This document shows positions 6,990-14,445 of a stretch of 18,829 bases of DNA, piece by piece. The stretch's first letter is position 1, and every line of letters starts with the position of its first letter. The stretch is taken from assembly GCA_043803805.1 (NCBI GenBank), contig JAZDJP010000087.1:1-18829 (forward strand). Direction: 5' to 3'. The position numbers and the translations under genes were made by a program. The notes beneath the pieces were generated by a model. It worked only from the letters and a program-made list of their open reading frames with translations, ran no database searches and was not told the origin of the DNA. This stretch comes from JAZDJP01 sp043803805 (GTDB lineage Bacteria > Planctomycetota > JAZDJP01).

Positions 6990-7029
6990 ACCACGAAAAC
7001 GCGAAAATTTCTTTCGGATTGTTCGTGGT
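6990..7029. repeat. Inverted repeat built from the dispersed CCACGAA word
   Basis: ACCACGAA (6990-6997) and TTCGTGGT (7022-7029) form an 8-base perfect inverted repeat around a 24-base loop in the mutL/membrane-protein divergent gap. It reuses the core of the tandem heptamers at 5141-5168. Confidence 0.45.
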
Positions 7030-7045
7030 GTTTGAGGGGGACGGA

Positions 7046-7780
7046 TTGGCCAGGGATCGGGATCACGGAAAGGACCGGGAGAGGGAATCGCCTTCCGCCA
7101 AAGGGGCGAAGCGGGGGAAGTCATCCTTTCTGATGGGGCTTCTGGCGTGTCTTCTGGCTCTGGGGGTCGGTTACGCGCTTTATCAGGGCGCTTATTTTTA
7201 TCTGGTGAAAAAACGCCTGCCGCGGCCGACGGATTCCGCCGACCGGGCGGCGATGGGGGCGCAACTGCGGAAGGATGTCCGCGGTCTGGGGGATGCGGCG
7301 CGGACGGTCGGGCGGGAGTCCGCGGAACTCCTCCGGAAGATCGGTCGGGCCGTCCCGACGGAGAAACTTCTGGCCGAGGCGAAGGAAGTTGGTGGGAAGG
7401 AGACGCCCTCGGGAGAGTCTCCGGCGCCCGGTCCCGTGACGCCGACGCCCGCGCCGAAGCCGGAAAAACCGCCCGCGGCGGCTCCGGCGGCGGAACCTTC
7501 CCCGGCGAAGGAATCCGCGCCGGCGGTGAACGGGGAGGTGGAATTGGTCCTCGGGAAGGATGCGTTCCGGGAGGGGCTGGGGTGTTTCCGGAACACCGGG
7601 GCGTCCGAGGCCCCGGCCGTCCGGGAACGGGAATTGCGCGCGGCGACCGCCGCGTTCCGCCGGGCGGGGGAGCATCTGACGAAGGCGAAGACCGTCTCGC
7701 CCGGAAACGGCGCGATTGACGACCTGCGGGAGCGTGTGAATCTCTACCTGTATGATTGTTTGAAACGACAGGGGCTTTAA
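7046..7780 (+). CDS. Single-pass membrane protein with a Pro/Ala-rich linker and helical C-terminus
   Basis: The frame is open further upstream, but the TTG at 7046 is chosen because GAGGGGG lies exactly five bases before it; upstream GTG/TTG codons lack a ribosome site, and the first ATG (7132) is inside the membrane helix. The 244-residue product has a very basic N-terminus (RDRDHGKDRERE, KGAKRGKSS), one transmembrane helix at about 30-55 (GLLACLLALGVGYALY), a charged helical stretch (RAAMGAQLRKDVRGL, ESAELLRKI), a Pro/Ala/Lys linker (about 120-160), and a C-terminal helical segment (FREGLGCFRN, AAFRRAGEHLTKA) that looks like TPR-type hairpins. The large part is predicted outside the cytoplasm. 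I recognise no family. It is 12 bases from the next gene, so an operon is likely. Confidence 0.72.
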   Translation: MARDRDHGKDRERESPSAKGAKRGKSSFLMGLLACLLALGVGYALYQGAYFYLVKKRLPRPTDSADRAAMGAQLRKDVRGLGDAARTVGRESAELLRKIGRAVPTEKLLAEAKEVGGKETPSGESPAPGPVTPTPAPKPEKPPAAAPAAEPSPAKESAPAVNGEVELVLGKDAFREGLGCFRNTGASEAPAVRERELRAATAAFRRAGEHLTKAKTVSPGNGAIDDLRERVNLYLYDCLKRQGL

Positions 7781-7792
7781 CAAGGAGGATCT

Positions 7793-9517
7793 ATGCGTCG
7801 GTATTCCGTTCTCGCGGTGGTGATGATGGCGGTTCTGGCCGTTCCGGGGTTTCTCCCGGCGGCGGAGGTGTTCGAAACGGATGACACCGTCGGGTGGGTT
7901 TACGTTCCGAACTATCAGGTCCTCCGGGGGAAACTGGACGGGTTGGTCAATCAGATCTTCCCCGGAATGGGCGTCATGGTGTCCGCGGGGATCCGGAAGG
8001 GGTTGGCGCAATCGGGTTTGAGTCTGGAGGGAGTGGACAAGGCGAAGCCGGCCGCGGTGATCTTTCTGGCCGGCAAGGCAGGGGACCGCCCGGTGGTGGG
8101 GCTTTTTTCCCTGACCAGCGCGGACAATTTCCGTCAGGCGAACGCCGGTTTTTCCGGCGGATTCATCGAAATCGGAAAGGCCGTGGCCGTGGTGGGTGAC
8201 AACAAGGATGCCGTCGCGGCCGTGGCGGCCCGCGTGAAGAATCTCACCCGGTTCGAGGTGAAGGGGGCGGCCGGGGATTTTTGCGTGTCGGGGGACGCCG
8301 CCAAATTGCGGATCCTTTTCCGGAGCAAGTTCCGCCGGCAGGGGGCGATCCTTCGCGAGAAGGCGAAGGGGGGCCTGATGAACATCCGCGGCGAGGGGGC
8401 CCTGCTTTCCCCCGCGGTGGTGGACAAGGCGGTGCAGGGGGCGTATGAGGCGCTTCGGGCGGCCCTGTGCCAGGTGACGCGCGTGGATGTGGCGGTGACG
8501 ATCCAGCCGGACGGGATTCTCGTGGAGAACCGCGCCGGGACGGTCCCCGGCAGCGCGCTGGCGACGTTCCTGGCCGCCCAGAAGGGCGGGGCGGCGGACC
8601 GGGCGCGCTTCCTGCCCGCGGACGGCGTGGTCCATTACGCCGGCGGCGTGTTCGATCCGGCCAGCGTTTACGCGCTCGGGAAACGGGTGCTGGACCGTGT
8701 GCTGGCGAGGGTGCCGGTTGTCTCTCCGAATCGCGCCGCGGCGCTGAAAATTCTCGAACTGGTCAGGACAATGGACGGCGATGTGGTTCAGGCGCTGGTG
8801 GTCCGGGGCAACCGCCCGGTGTCCCTCGTTCTCTGCGGCGCCAAAGACGGGAATGCCTATGAGGCCGCCACCAAAACGGCCTTCGATCAACTCCGGACCG
8901 GGTTGGCGGGCAGGGTGTTCGGCGGGATCGGCGTGGAATACCGCTGGAAGGGGAAGGCGCGGGAATACAAGGGCGTGGCCGTGGATGCCATTGATATCGT
9001 TGTTCTCCCGGCCGCCGACCGCGCGGTCCGCCAATTCGTCGAGCAGAACTACGGGAAGGAATCGAAGTATGAACTGGCGCTCGTGAAGGGAACGGCCGTG
9101 ACGGCATGGGGCGTCGGATGCGAGGCCGTCATGAATGAGACCCTGGACCGGATCCTCGCCGGGCAGGAGGGATTCACCGCCCTCGATTCCTACAAGAAGG
9201 CCGCGGCACGGGTTCCCGCCGGGGCGGCGTACGTGTCCCAGGTCTTTTTCCTCAATACGATGCGCCTGGCCGCGAAGACCCAGGCGGAGACCCTTCCGCC
9301 GTTTCTGGCGGGCCTGGATTGGGATGCGCTTGTCCGGGACGAGGCGCCCATGACCGGCTACGCGGTGCCGGAGGGTTCGGGGATCCGGCTCGGGGTCTTC
9401 CTGCCCCTTCAGCCGATCAAGGCGCTGATCGTGCCCGTTATCGCCGCCGGCATGGCGGGGGCGGGGTTCGGTGGCGGGGGGATGGCGGTCCCTCCGGGAT
9501 TGCAGGGCGGGAAGTGA
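7793..9517 (+). CDS. Large exported protein of unknown family
   Basis: This 574-residue protein has a Sec signal peptide (MRRYSVLAVVMMAVLAV, then FLPAAE with probable cleavage near residue 24). The mature part is an alpha/beta chain with repeated units of the type KPAAVIFLAG, VVGLFSLTSADNFRQ and VAVVGDNKDAVAAVAARV, and a second similar run near residues 310-390 (VVQALVVRGNRPVSLVLCGA, TAFDQLRT). This suggests two related halves, as in DUF3352-like exported proteins; that is resemblance, not a confident match. No catalytic motif or lipobox is visible. The last 30 residues are Gly/Ala-rich. AAGGAGG precedes the ATG at good spacing, 12 bases after the membrane-protein gene; the pair may form one envelope complex. 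Confidence 0.75.
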   Translation: MRRYSVLAVVMMAVLAVPGFLPAAEVFETDDTVGWVYVPNYQVLRGKLDGLVNQIFPGMGVMVSAGIRKGLAQSGLSLEGVDKAKPAAVIFLAGKAGDRPVVGLFSLTSADNFRQANAGFSGGFIEIGKAVAVVGDNKDAVAAVAARVKNLTRFEVKGAAGDFCVSGDAAKLRILFRSKFRRQGAILREKAKGGLMNIRGEGALLSPAVVDKAVQGAYEALRAALCQVTRVDVAVTIQPDGILVENRAGTVPGSALATFLAAQKGGAADRARFLPADGVVHYAGGVFDPASVYALGKRVLDRVLARVPVVSPNRAAALKILELVRTMDGDVVQALVVRGNRPVSLVLCGAKDGNAYEAATKTAFDQLRTGLAGRVFGGIGVEYRWKGKAREYKGVAVDAIDIVVLPAADRAVRQFVEQNYGKESKYELALVKGTAVTAWGVGCEAVMNETLDRILAGQEGFTALDSYKKAAARVPAGAAYVSQVFFLNTMRLAAKTQAETLPPFLAGLDWDALVRDEAPMTGYAVPEGSGIRLGVFLPLQPIKALIVPVIAAGMAGAGFGGGGMAVPPGLQGGK

Positions 9518-9525
9518 CATCCTGT

Positions 9526-9582
9526 AGATTCTTCCGTCTCAAATCTCGTGCAAAAAGCACAAGATTTTCGCCGGAAGAATCT
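9526..9582. terminator. 57-base hairpin after the exported-protein gene
   Basis: Arms of 26 bases match at 22 positions around a five-A loop: an 11-base perfect outer stem (AGATTCTTCCG with CGGAAGAATCT) and a nested inner stem (AAATCT and GTGC with their complements). It begins eight bases past the stop of the exported-protein gene. There is no U tract, so if it terminates it is not a classical intrinsic terminator. Alternatives are an mRNA-stabilising 3' end or a small palindromic mobile repeat. Confidence 0.55.
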
Positions 9583-9590
9583 TTGACAAG

Positions 9591-9629
9591 GCAAATCGGC
9601 CCTGTTTGGTTTCGGCTCCGCCGATTTGC
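9591..9629 (+). promoter_or_regulatory. Hairpin in the argG leader directly abutting the ribosome binding site
   Basis: GCAAATCGGC and GCCGATTTGC form a perfect 10-base stem with a 19-base loop. The stem ends immediately before GGGAGG (9630-9635), the argG ribosome site. It lacks a U tract, so control of translation or of mRNA decay fits better than termination. TTGACA at 9583-9588 sits just upstream but has no matching -10 box. Confidence 0.5.
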
Positions 9630-9641
9630 GGGAGGACACGC

Positions 9642-10904
9642 ATGGCGGGATTGAAACGGAAGGGCGTCCCGGCGAAACGGGAGACGTGCATTCTCCTCTA
9701 CTCGGGGGGGCTCGACACGAGCGTCATCGTCCACTGGCTGGCGCGGAAGGGTTACGAGGTGGTCTGCGTAATGGTGGACGTGGGGCAGGAGGAAAGTCTC
9801 GATTTCGAGAAGAAGGCCCTTGCCTCGGGCGCGTCCCGATTCATCGTTTGCGACATCGCGGAGGATTTCGTCCGAAACGGCGTCTTCCAATGCCTCCGAT
9901 GGCAGGCGAAGTATGAAGGACGTTATCTCCTCGGGACATCCATCGCGCGGCCCTTCATGATCCAGGCCGTCGCCGATGTCGCGAAGGCCGGGGGAACCAC
10001 GACGATCGCCCACGGCGCCACGGGCAAGGGCAACGACCAGTGCCGGTTCGAACTGGCCGCCTACGCCCTCATCCCGGGGGCGAAAATCATCGCCCCCTGG
10101 CGGGACGCCGAATTCCGGAAACTCATTCCCGGACGGCGCGAGGCCATCGCCTACGCGAAAAAGCACGGCATCCCGGTGCAGGCGACGGCGGACAAGCTCT
10201 GGTCCACGGATCCCAATCTCCAGCATCGGAGCCACGAGGCGGGGGAACTCGAGGACCCGTGGCGGCGGCCCCGCGACGAGATGTTCCAGATGGTGACGCC
10301 GCCGGCGAAGGCCCCCGACACGGTGCAGACGGTCGAAATCGGTTTCGAGCGGGGCATTCCCGTCTCCCTGGGCGGCGTCCGGAAGAATCCCGTGGCGCTT
10401 CTCCGGGAATTGAACCGCATCGCCGGACGCGCCGGTGTCGGCGTTACCGACATGGTGGAGAACCGGTTCGTCGGGATGAAGAGCCGCGGCGTGTACGAGG
10501 CTCCGGGGGTGACCGTCCTCTATGAGGCCCATCGGGACCTCGAGGGGATCACCCTCGACCGGCGCGTCATGCACCTCCGGGACACGCTCATGCCGACCTA
10601 CGCCCAGCTGGTCTACGACGGGTTCTGGTTCTCGGCGGCGAAGGAGTGCCTCGACGCCTTCCTCGAGAAGGCCCAGGAGCACGTGACCGGCACGGTGCGG
10701 ATCGAACTCTACAAGGGGACGGCGCGGGCGACGGGCCGCAAGTCGCCCGTTTCCCTTTATGACGAATCCATCGCCACCATGGAGGCCGGCGGTTCCTACA
10801 ACCAGGATGACGCGACCGGGTTTCTCCGGATCATGGGTCTTCCCGTCCGCATTCAGGCCTCCCGCCGCGAACGCGTCCGCCGGAAAGGGGCGTCCGCGAC
10901 ATGA
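9642..10904 (+). CDS. argG: Argininosuccinate synthase
   Basis: The 420-residue enzyme condenses citrulline and aspartate with ATP to argininosuccinate, the penultimate step of arginine synthesis, in the cytoplasm. The N-type ATP pyrophosphatase loop YSGGLDTSV is at residues 20-28. Family signatures follow: VDVGQEE, LLGTSIARP, HGATGKGNDQCRFE, IIAPWR, TVEIGFERGIPV, VENRFVGMKSRGVYE and the C-terminal YNQDDATGF. Length is slightly above the usual 400 because of a basic C-terminal tail (RRERVRRKG). The ATG at 9642 is preceded by GGGAGG at six bases; an upstream in-frame TTG at 9606 lies inside the leader hairpin and is rejected. No other arg gene is in the window. Its leader carries two strong hairpins. 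Confidence 0.95.
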   Translation: MAGLKRKGVPAKRETCILLYSGGLDTSVIVHWLARKGYEVVCVMVDVGQEESLDFEKKALASGASRFIVCDIAEDFVRNGVFQCLRWQAKYEGRYLLGTSIARPFMIQAVADVAKAGGTTTIAHGATGKGNDQCRFELAAYALIPGAKIIAPWRDAEFRKLIPGRREAIAYAKKHGIPVQATADKLWSTDPNLQHRSHEAGELEDPWRRPRDEMFQMVTPPAKAPDTVQTVEIGFERGIPVSLGGVRKNPVALLRELNRIAGRAGVGVTDMVENRFVGMKSRGVYEAPGVTVLYEAHRDLEGITLDRRVMHLRDTLMPTYAQLVYDGFWFSAAKECLDAFLEKAQEHVTGTVRIELYKGTARATGRKSPVSLYDESIATMEAGGSYNQDDATGFLRIMGLPVRIQASRRERVRRKGASAT

Positions 10905-10971
10905 CGCCCGCTTTGATGGAAAAATTCGACCTGGGCGGCCGATGGAGCAATTCACGAATGAATAGATCCAC

Positions 10972-10996
10972 TCATCCTGAGCCTATCAAAGGATGA
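10972..10996. repeat. REP-like short palindrome
   Basis: TCATCCT and AGGATGA form a 7-base stem around an 11-base loop beginning GAGCCTATC. It resembles the widespread intergenic repeat family with the core CATCCTGAGC...GAAGGATG. It may also end argG transcripts, about 70 bases past the stop. Confidence 0.5.
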
Positions 10997-11040
10997 TCCA
11001 AGCGCCTCGCTCACGGTTCGTGGTTCGACATTTACTATGG

Positions 11041-11070
11041 GGAACGGGGTCAGGGGGAACGGGGTCAGGT
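11041..11070. repeat. Two 15-base tandem repeats
   Basis: GGAACGGGGTCAGGG is followed directly by a second copy differing only in the last base (T). GGGGTCAGGTCT-type sequence recalls sequence flanking REP-associated tyrosine transposases, but no such transposase is present. Confidence 0.6.
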
Positions 11071-11144
11071 CTCGCCGTGACAGTTTTCAGATTCGGTGGT
11101 TTGGCGAGGGATGAAAGAATGATCGGGTACGAACGAGTTTCCGC

Positions 11145-11269
11145 CGCCGGGGTACGCCTCCGCGGAACGTCCGCCCCGGACCTCCTGTCCGTGGCGGACT
11201 CTAGCCGATTCGCCTTTGGCCCTCCAGGCGTCGGCGAATCGCCAAGGTCCACTACGGCGCACCCCGGCG
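11145..11269. repeat. Nested three-stem palindrome (cruciform or RNA-like fold)
   Basis: Outer arms 11145-11158 and 11256-11269 match at 13 of 14 positions. Inside lie two hairpins: GTCCGCC/GGCGGAC (11169-11175, 11193-11199) with an inner GGAC/GTCC stem, and GCCGATTCGCC/GGCGAATCGCC (11204-11214, 11233-11243; 10 of 11). The layout is a closed three-way junction, as in REPIN-like elements or structured RNAs. It lies inside the doubtful 5' part of the rhs frame. Confidence 0.6.
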
Positions 11270-11581
11270 TCGCTTGGGTAACGGTTTTGGTGTTTGCGAT
11301 GGTCGTGGGACTGTTCGGAACGGCAACCGCCAACGTCATCAAACCGTGGGAGACGGATGCTGGGGTGATGGATGGGGGCCGGCCCGTCCGGGCGGACGGT
11401 CGGGACGCTCCTCGACGACATCCTGTCGTCTCGTCGCTCGACGAGTCCGCGCCTCCCGGCCTCCGTGCCTCCGGCGCGTCCTCGACGCCCGCCCTTTTCG
11501 CCCGTCCGGTCCTTGTGGTGGTGTGGAGGTGCACGACGACACAACTAAAAAAAGAGAGTGGAAAGCGGGACCCCACCCCGG

Positions 11582-11634
11582 CCCTCCCCGCAATTGGTAG
11601 TTGCCGCCAGTTTTCACCGGGTATGCGGGGAGGG
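11582..11634. repeat. REP-like inverted repeat
   Basis: CCCTCCCCGCA (11582-11592) and TGCGGGGAGGG (11624-11634) are perfect complements across 31 bases. The sequence recalls the common bacterial intergenic repeat whose arms read CCCTCTCCCGC and GCGGGAGAGGG. It sits just upstream of the recognisable rhs coding sequence and argues that the frame before it is not original coding DNA. Confidence 0.55.
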
Positions 11635-11676
11635 GGTTGCTTCACTCGTTACCCTTGCAATGCTGGTTGCACGGAG

Positions 11677-14445
11677 ATGACCGATGCCGCGGGCACAATC
11701 ACGCAGTGGACGTACTGCCAGAAGTCATTCCTGACTCAGGTTGTCGAAGACGTGGGAACTTCTCACATCAACCGAACCACGACCTACACCTACGATCTCC
11801 TGGGTCATCGCGCAACCGAGGTGGATGCCGCCAGCGTAACGACGGCGTATCAATATGACACGGCCTACCGCCTCACCGGCGTCACCCGCGATTCCGGCGG
11901 CAAGAACGTCACCGAGAACATGGCCTACGATTCGCTTGGGCGTGTCACGTCGAGAACGGATGCGGGCGGAAACCAGACAACGTTCCTGTATGACCAATTG
12001 TCGCGGACCACGCAGGAATCCCGCCCGGATGGCGGCGTGACCACGTTTGCCTACGATAATCTGGCGAATGTCCTCACGAAGTCGGTCAAAGTCACATCCG
12101 CGCCGACGTGGTTTACCACGACGTACACGTATGACGACGTCTACCGCCAGACGCAGATGACGGAGGATTCGGCGGGGCTGGCGATCGTCACCAATCGAAC
12201 CTACGACGCCCTGCATCGCCTGACGCGACTGCAAGCGGTGAACGGCGCGCAAAACCAGAATACGGATTATGCCTACGACGACGAGAATCATGTTGTCCAG
12301 GAGACCTATCCCGATTCCGGCACCGTCTCATTTTCGTATGACCTCGACGGAAAATTAACGACAAAGACGGACCAGAAGGGCCAGGTCACGACGTTTGAGT
12401 ACAACTCCCGCGACCTCCTCACCTCAAAAGTTTACGACGATGGCGGCTCGAACGAAGGCACGCAGACTTTCAGTTACGATTCGCTCCGCAGGATGACGGA
12501 GAACACGGATGATAACTCGGGGAACAAGGACGTTACGGCCACGTTTGAGTATGACTTGTTGAGCCGGATGACGGAGGAAGGTTTGCAAATCGGAAGCAGC
12601 GGCACGACGCGCTACACCACGAAAACCTACGACGCCTTTGGGCAAATCCAAACGCGGACCCAACCGTCAGGAAGAGAGGTGGATTACACGTGGACCACGC
12701 TCCACCAGCCGCACGAGATTAAAACAGATGTGGGAAGCGGCCTTGCCACGGTGGCCGACTATGCGTATCTCTACGATAGTGGTAATGACAAGCGGCCGCT
12801 ACTCGCTACGAAGACGCTACATTCTGGAACAGGTGTCACCCTGAACGTGGCCTACGATTCTGTTGGCCGCTCGACGAATTATAATTGGCTGAAGAACTCG
12901 ACGAGTCAGGTCGGCTTCGCCAACACGTACGACCTCGCAGGCAACCGCCTGACGACGACGCATCTGCACCGAACGAATGGCACGGAGGACGAGGAATTTG
13001 GGTATGACACCGCCCTCCGCCTGACGAGTTACGTAAGAAATCCCACCGCGCAGGACCCGTTTGACCAGACATTCAACCTTGACAAAGTCGCCAACTGGAC
13101 GAGTTTCGTAGAAGAGGGGACGACGGAATATCGCACGCACAGCATTGCGAATGAACTCACGGCGCGGGATTCAACGTCGTTGACCCATGACGCGAATGGA
13201 AGCCAGACCTCGGATGGCACGTTTGCCTTCGAGTGGGACGCCTTGAATCGTCAGAAGGCGATGAGGAATGGCTCCACGTTGAGGGCGGAATACTTCTATA
13301 CCGCAGACAACCGCCGTGTGGTGAAGAACGTTGACACGAACAGCGATGGAACGCTCGACAAGGAAACCAAGTTCTACTTCGACGGCAACGTCATCATCGA
13401 AGACCGCGACGGCAGCGACACCCTCGCCCGCGAGTACGTGAATGGTCTACAATATATTGATGAAGTGATTCTGGTGAAGCAGGCGGGCGGGACCATAAAT
13501 TATTATCTCCATGACCCGAGGTTCTCGGTGTTCGGATTCACCGACACATCAGGCAACGTGACCGAGCGCTACAACTACACGGCCTACGGCAAGCAGGCAA
13601 TCTTCGATGCCTCGTATAATTCCCGAAATACGCCGACCGTGGACCAGGAGCGCGGGCATACGGGGCAGACGGAGGATAGGGAGGGGCCGTTACAACATTT
13701 TGACATGCGGTACTACAACCCGGCGCAGGGAAGATTTATCAGTCAGGATATTGAATATCTCGACGGGATGAATTTGTATGGTGGGTATTTTGTGCCGGGT
13801 GATGTAGACCTCTATGGTCTAAACACGTACTATGCCGAAACAAATGAGGAGAAAGAAGAGATTATACATGCAGTTGCGTTGAAATTGGAATACCCGGATA
13901 ATTTTAATGAGAATGGAGTTTTTACGGGGGAGAACAAGGGGAAGGTGAAGGCTTTTGACAAGGGATTTTTTGATATGGTTGATGAGTTGGATGATGATAA
14001 TTTGCGTATCATAGGCCATGGTCAAAGCACTTGGATTAAAGGGAAAGAGCCAGCCATTATTAAGCGTGGCGATTTTGAACCCGTAACACAAGAGGAAAAG
14101 GATAAGGTAAGCAAGGCAGAAAAGAAACTCAAGGACAAGAACGTTGAACTCCGTTCTTGTTCTTCAAAAGAAATAGGAGACGCAGCCAAAAAGGTATTTA
14201 AAAAGAGTACGGTGCGTTCATCTGAAGGATTGCATAGCATGGCTGTTCGTCCGACATGGAGTGAAGGAAAGGTTACGTGTTGCACGCGAGACGAGATACT
14301 CAACAAGATACGCGAGGTGATGAAAAAAGACACTTCGTGGGCGGACGATATAAAGAAAATAGAGAAGGATTGCAAGATATCGAATATCAAGTTCGCGTAT
14401 GAGATTGATGAACTCGAAGAAAATAAGGGCGAGGAGAAAAAGTGA
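11677..14445 (+). CDS. RHS/YD-repeat protein, 5'-truncated, with a C80-protease-like C-terminal tip domain
   Basis: From 11677 (ATG, weak CGGAG upstream) the frame codes for about 922 residues; it is open back to 10993 but not recognisable there. Residues about 25-560 hold some 16 YD repeats (TYTYDLLGH, AYDSLGR, LYDQLSR, TYDLAGN and others), which build the sugar-decorated shell that encloses a toxin. The RHS core ends with HFDMRYYNPAQGRFISQD, NLYGG and DLYGLN, a variant of the DPxGL cleavage motif. About 210 lower-GC residues follow. They contain LRIIGHGQS (His about 781) and VELRSCSS (Cys about 828), 47 residues apart, as in C80 cysteine proteases of MARTX and large clostridial toxins. A normal N-terminus is absent, so the gene may be an orphan rhs fragment. 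The next gene overlaps its stop. Confidence 0.8.
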   Translation: MTDAAGTITQWTYCQKSFLTQVVEDVGTSHINRTTTYTYDLLGHRATEVDAASVTTAYQYDTAYRLTGVTRDSGGKNVTENMAYDSLGRVTSRTDAGGNQTTFLYDQLSRTTQESRPDGGVTTFAYDNLANVLTKSVKVTSAPTWFTTTYTYDDVYRQTQMTEDSAGLAIVTNRTYDALHRLTRLQAVNGAQNQNTDYAYDDENHVVQETYPDSGTVSFSYDLDGKLTTKTDQKGQVTTFEYNSRDLLTSKVYDDGGSNEGTQTFSYDSLRRMTENTDDNSGNKDVTATFEYDLLSRMTEEGLQIGSSGTTRYTTKTYDAFGQIQTRTQPSGREVDYTWTTLHQPHEIKTDVGSGLATVADYAYLYDSGNDKRPLLATKTLHSGTGVTLNVAYDSVGRSTNYNWLKNSTSQVGFANTYDLAGNRLTTTHLHRTNGTEDEEFGYDTALRLTSYVRNPTAQDPFDQTFNLDKVANWTSFVEEGTTEYRTHSIANELTARDSTSLTHDANGSQTSDGTFAFEWDALNRQKAMRNGSTLRAEYFYTADNRRVVKNVDTNSDGTLDKETKFYFDGNVIIEDRDGSDTLAREYVNGLQYIDEVILVKQAGGTINYYLHDPRFSVFGFTDTSGNVTERYNYTAYGKQAIFDASYNSRNTPTVDQERGHTGQTEDREGPLQHFDMRYYNPAQGRFISQDIEYLDGMNLYGGYFVPGDVDLYGLNTYYAETNEEKEEIIHAVALKLEYPDNFNENGVFTGENKGKVKAFDKGFFDMVDELDDDNLRIIGHGQSTWIKGKEPAIIKRGDFEPVTQEEKDKVSKAEKKLKDKNVELRSCSSKEIGDAAKKVFKKSTVRSSEGLHSMAVRPTWSEGKVTCCTRDEILNKIREVMKKDTSWADDIKKIEKDCKISNIKFAYEIDELEENKGEEKK

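Larger units (their letters stand above)
10905..11676. other. Non-coding mosaic of palindromic and tandem repeats upstream of rhs
   Basis: About 770 bases hold no gene I can support. The strand is open in the rhs frame from 10993, but the translation is Arg/Pro/Gly/Ser-rich without family similarity, and the DNA is largely palindromes: 10972-10996, 11145-11269, GACGACA-TCC-TGTCGTC at 11414-11430, three 8-base units at 11451-11474 and 11582-11634. One stretch (11271-11335) reads as a hydrophobic helix ending in TATA-N, like a signal peptide; a TTG at 11286 could start it. So an original exported N-terminus of the rhs gene, later invaded by repeats, cannot be excluded. Confidence 0.6.

Noticed and set aside
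7121..9520. A very long open frame (about 799 codons) on the minus strand
   Set aside because: It is antisense to the membrane-protein and exported-protein genes. Its translation is His/Arg/Pro/Gly-rich, typical of the shadow frame in GC-rich DNA, while the plus frames have ribosome sites, a signal peptide and a membrane helix.
9583..9611. TTGACA as the -35 of an argG promoter
   Set aside because: At 16-18 bases only TTTGGT, TTGGTT or TGGTTT is found, too poor for a -10. It also lies between two stable hairpins.
9438..10955. A 505-codon minus-strand frame across argG
   Set aside because: It is the shadow of argG; no motif and no ribosome site.
11145..11269. A tRNA-like cloverleaf or integron attC site
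   Set aside because: No tRNA-type acceptor length, anticodon loop or TTC loop is present, and the simple-site R-boxes of attC are not seen; three nested palindromes describe it better. No CRISPR-type regularly spaced repeats were seen anywhere in the window.
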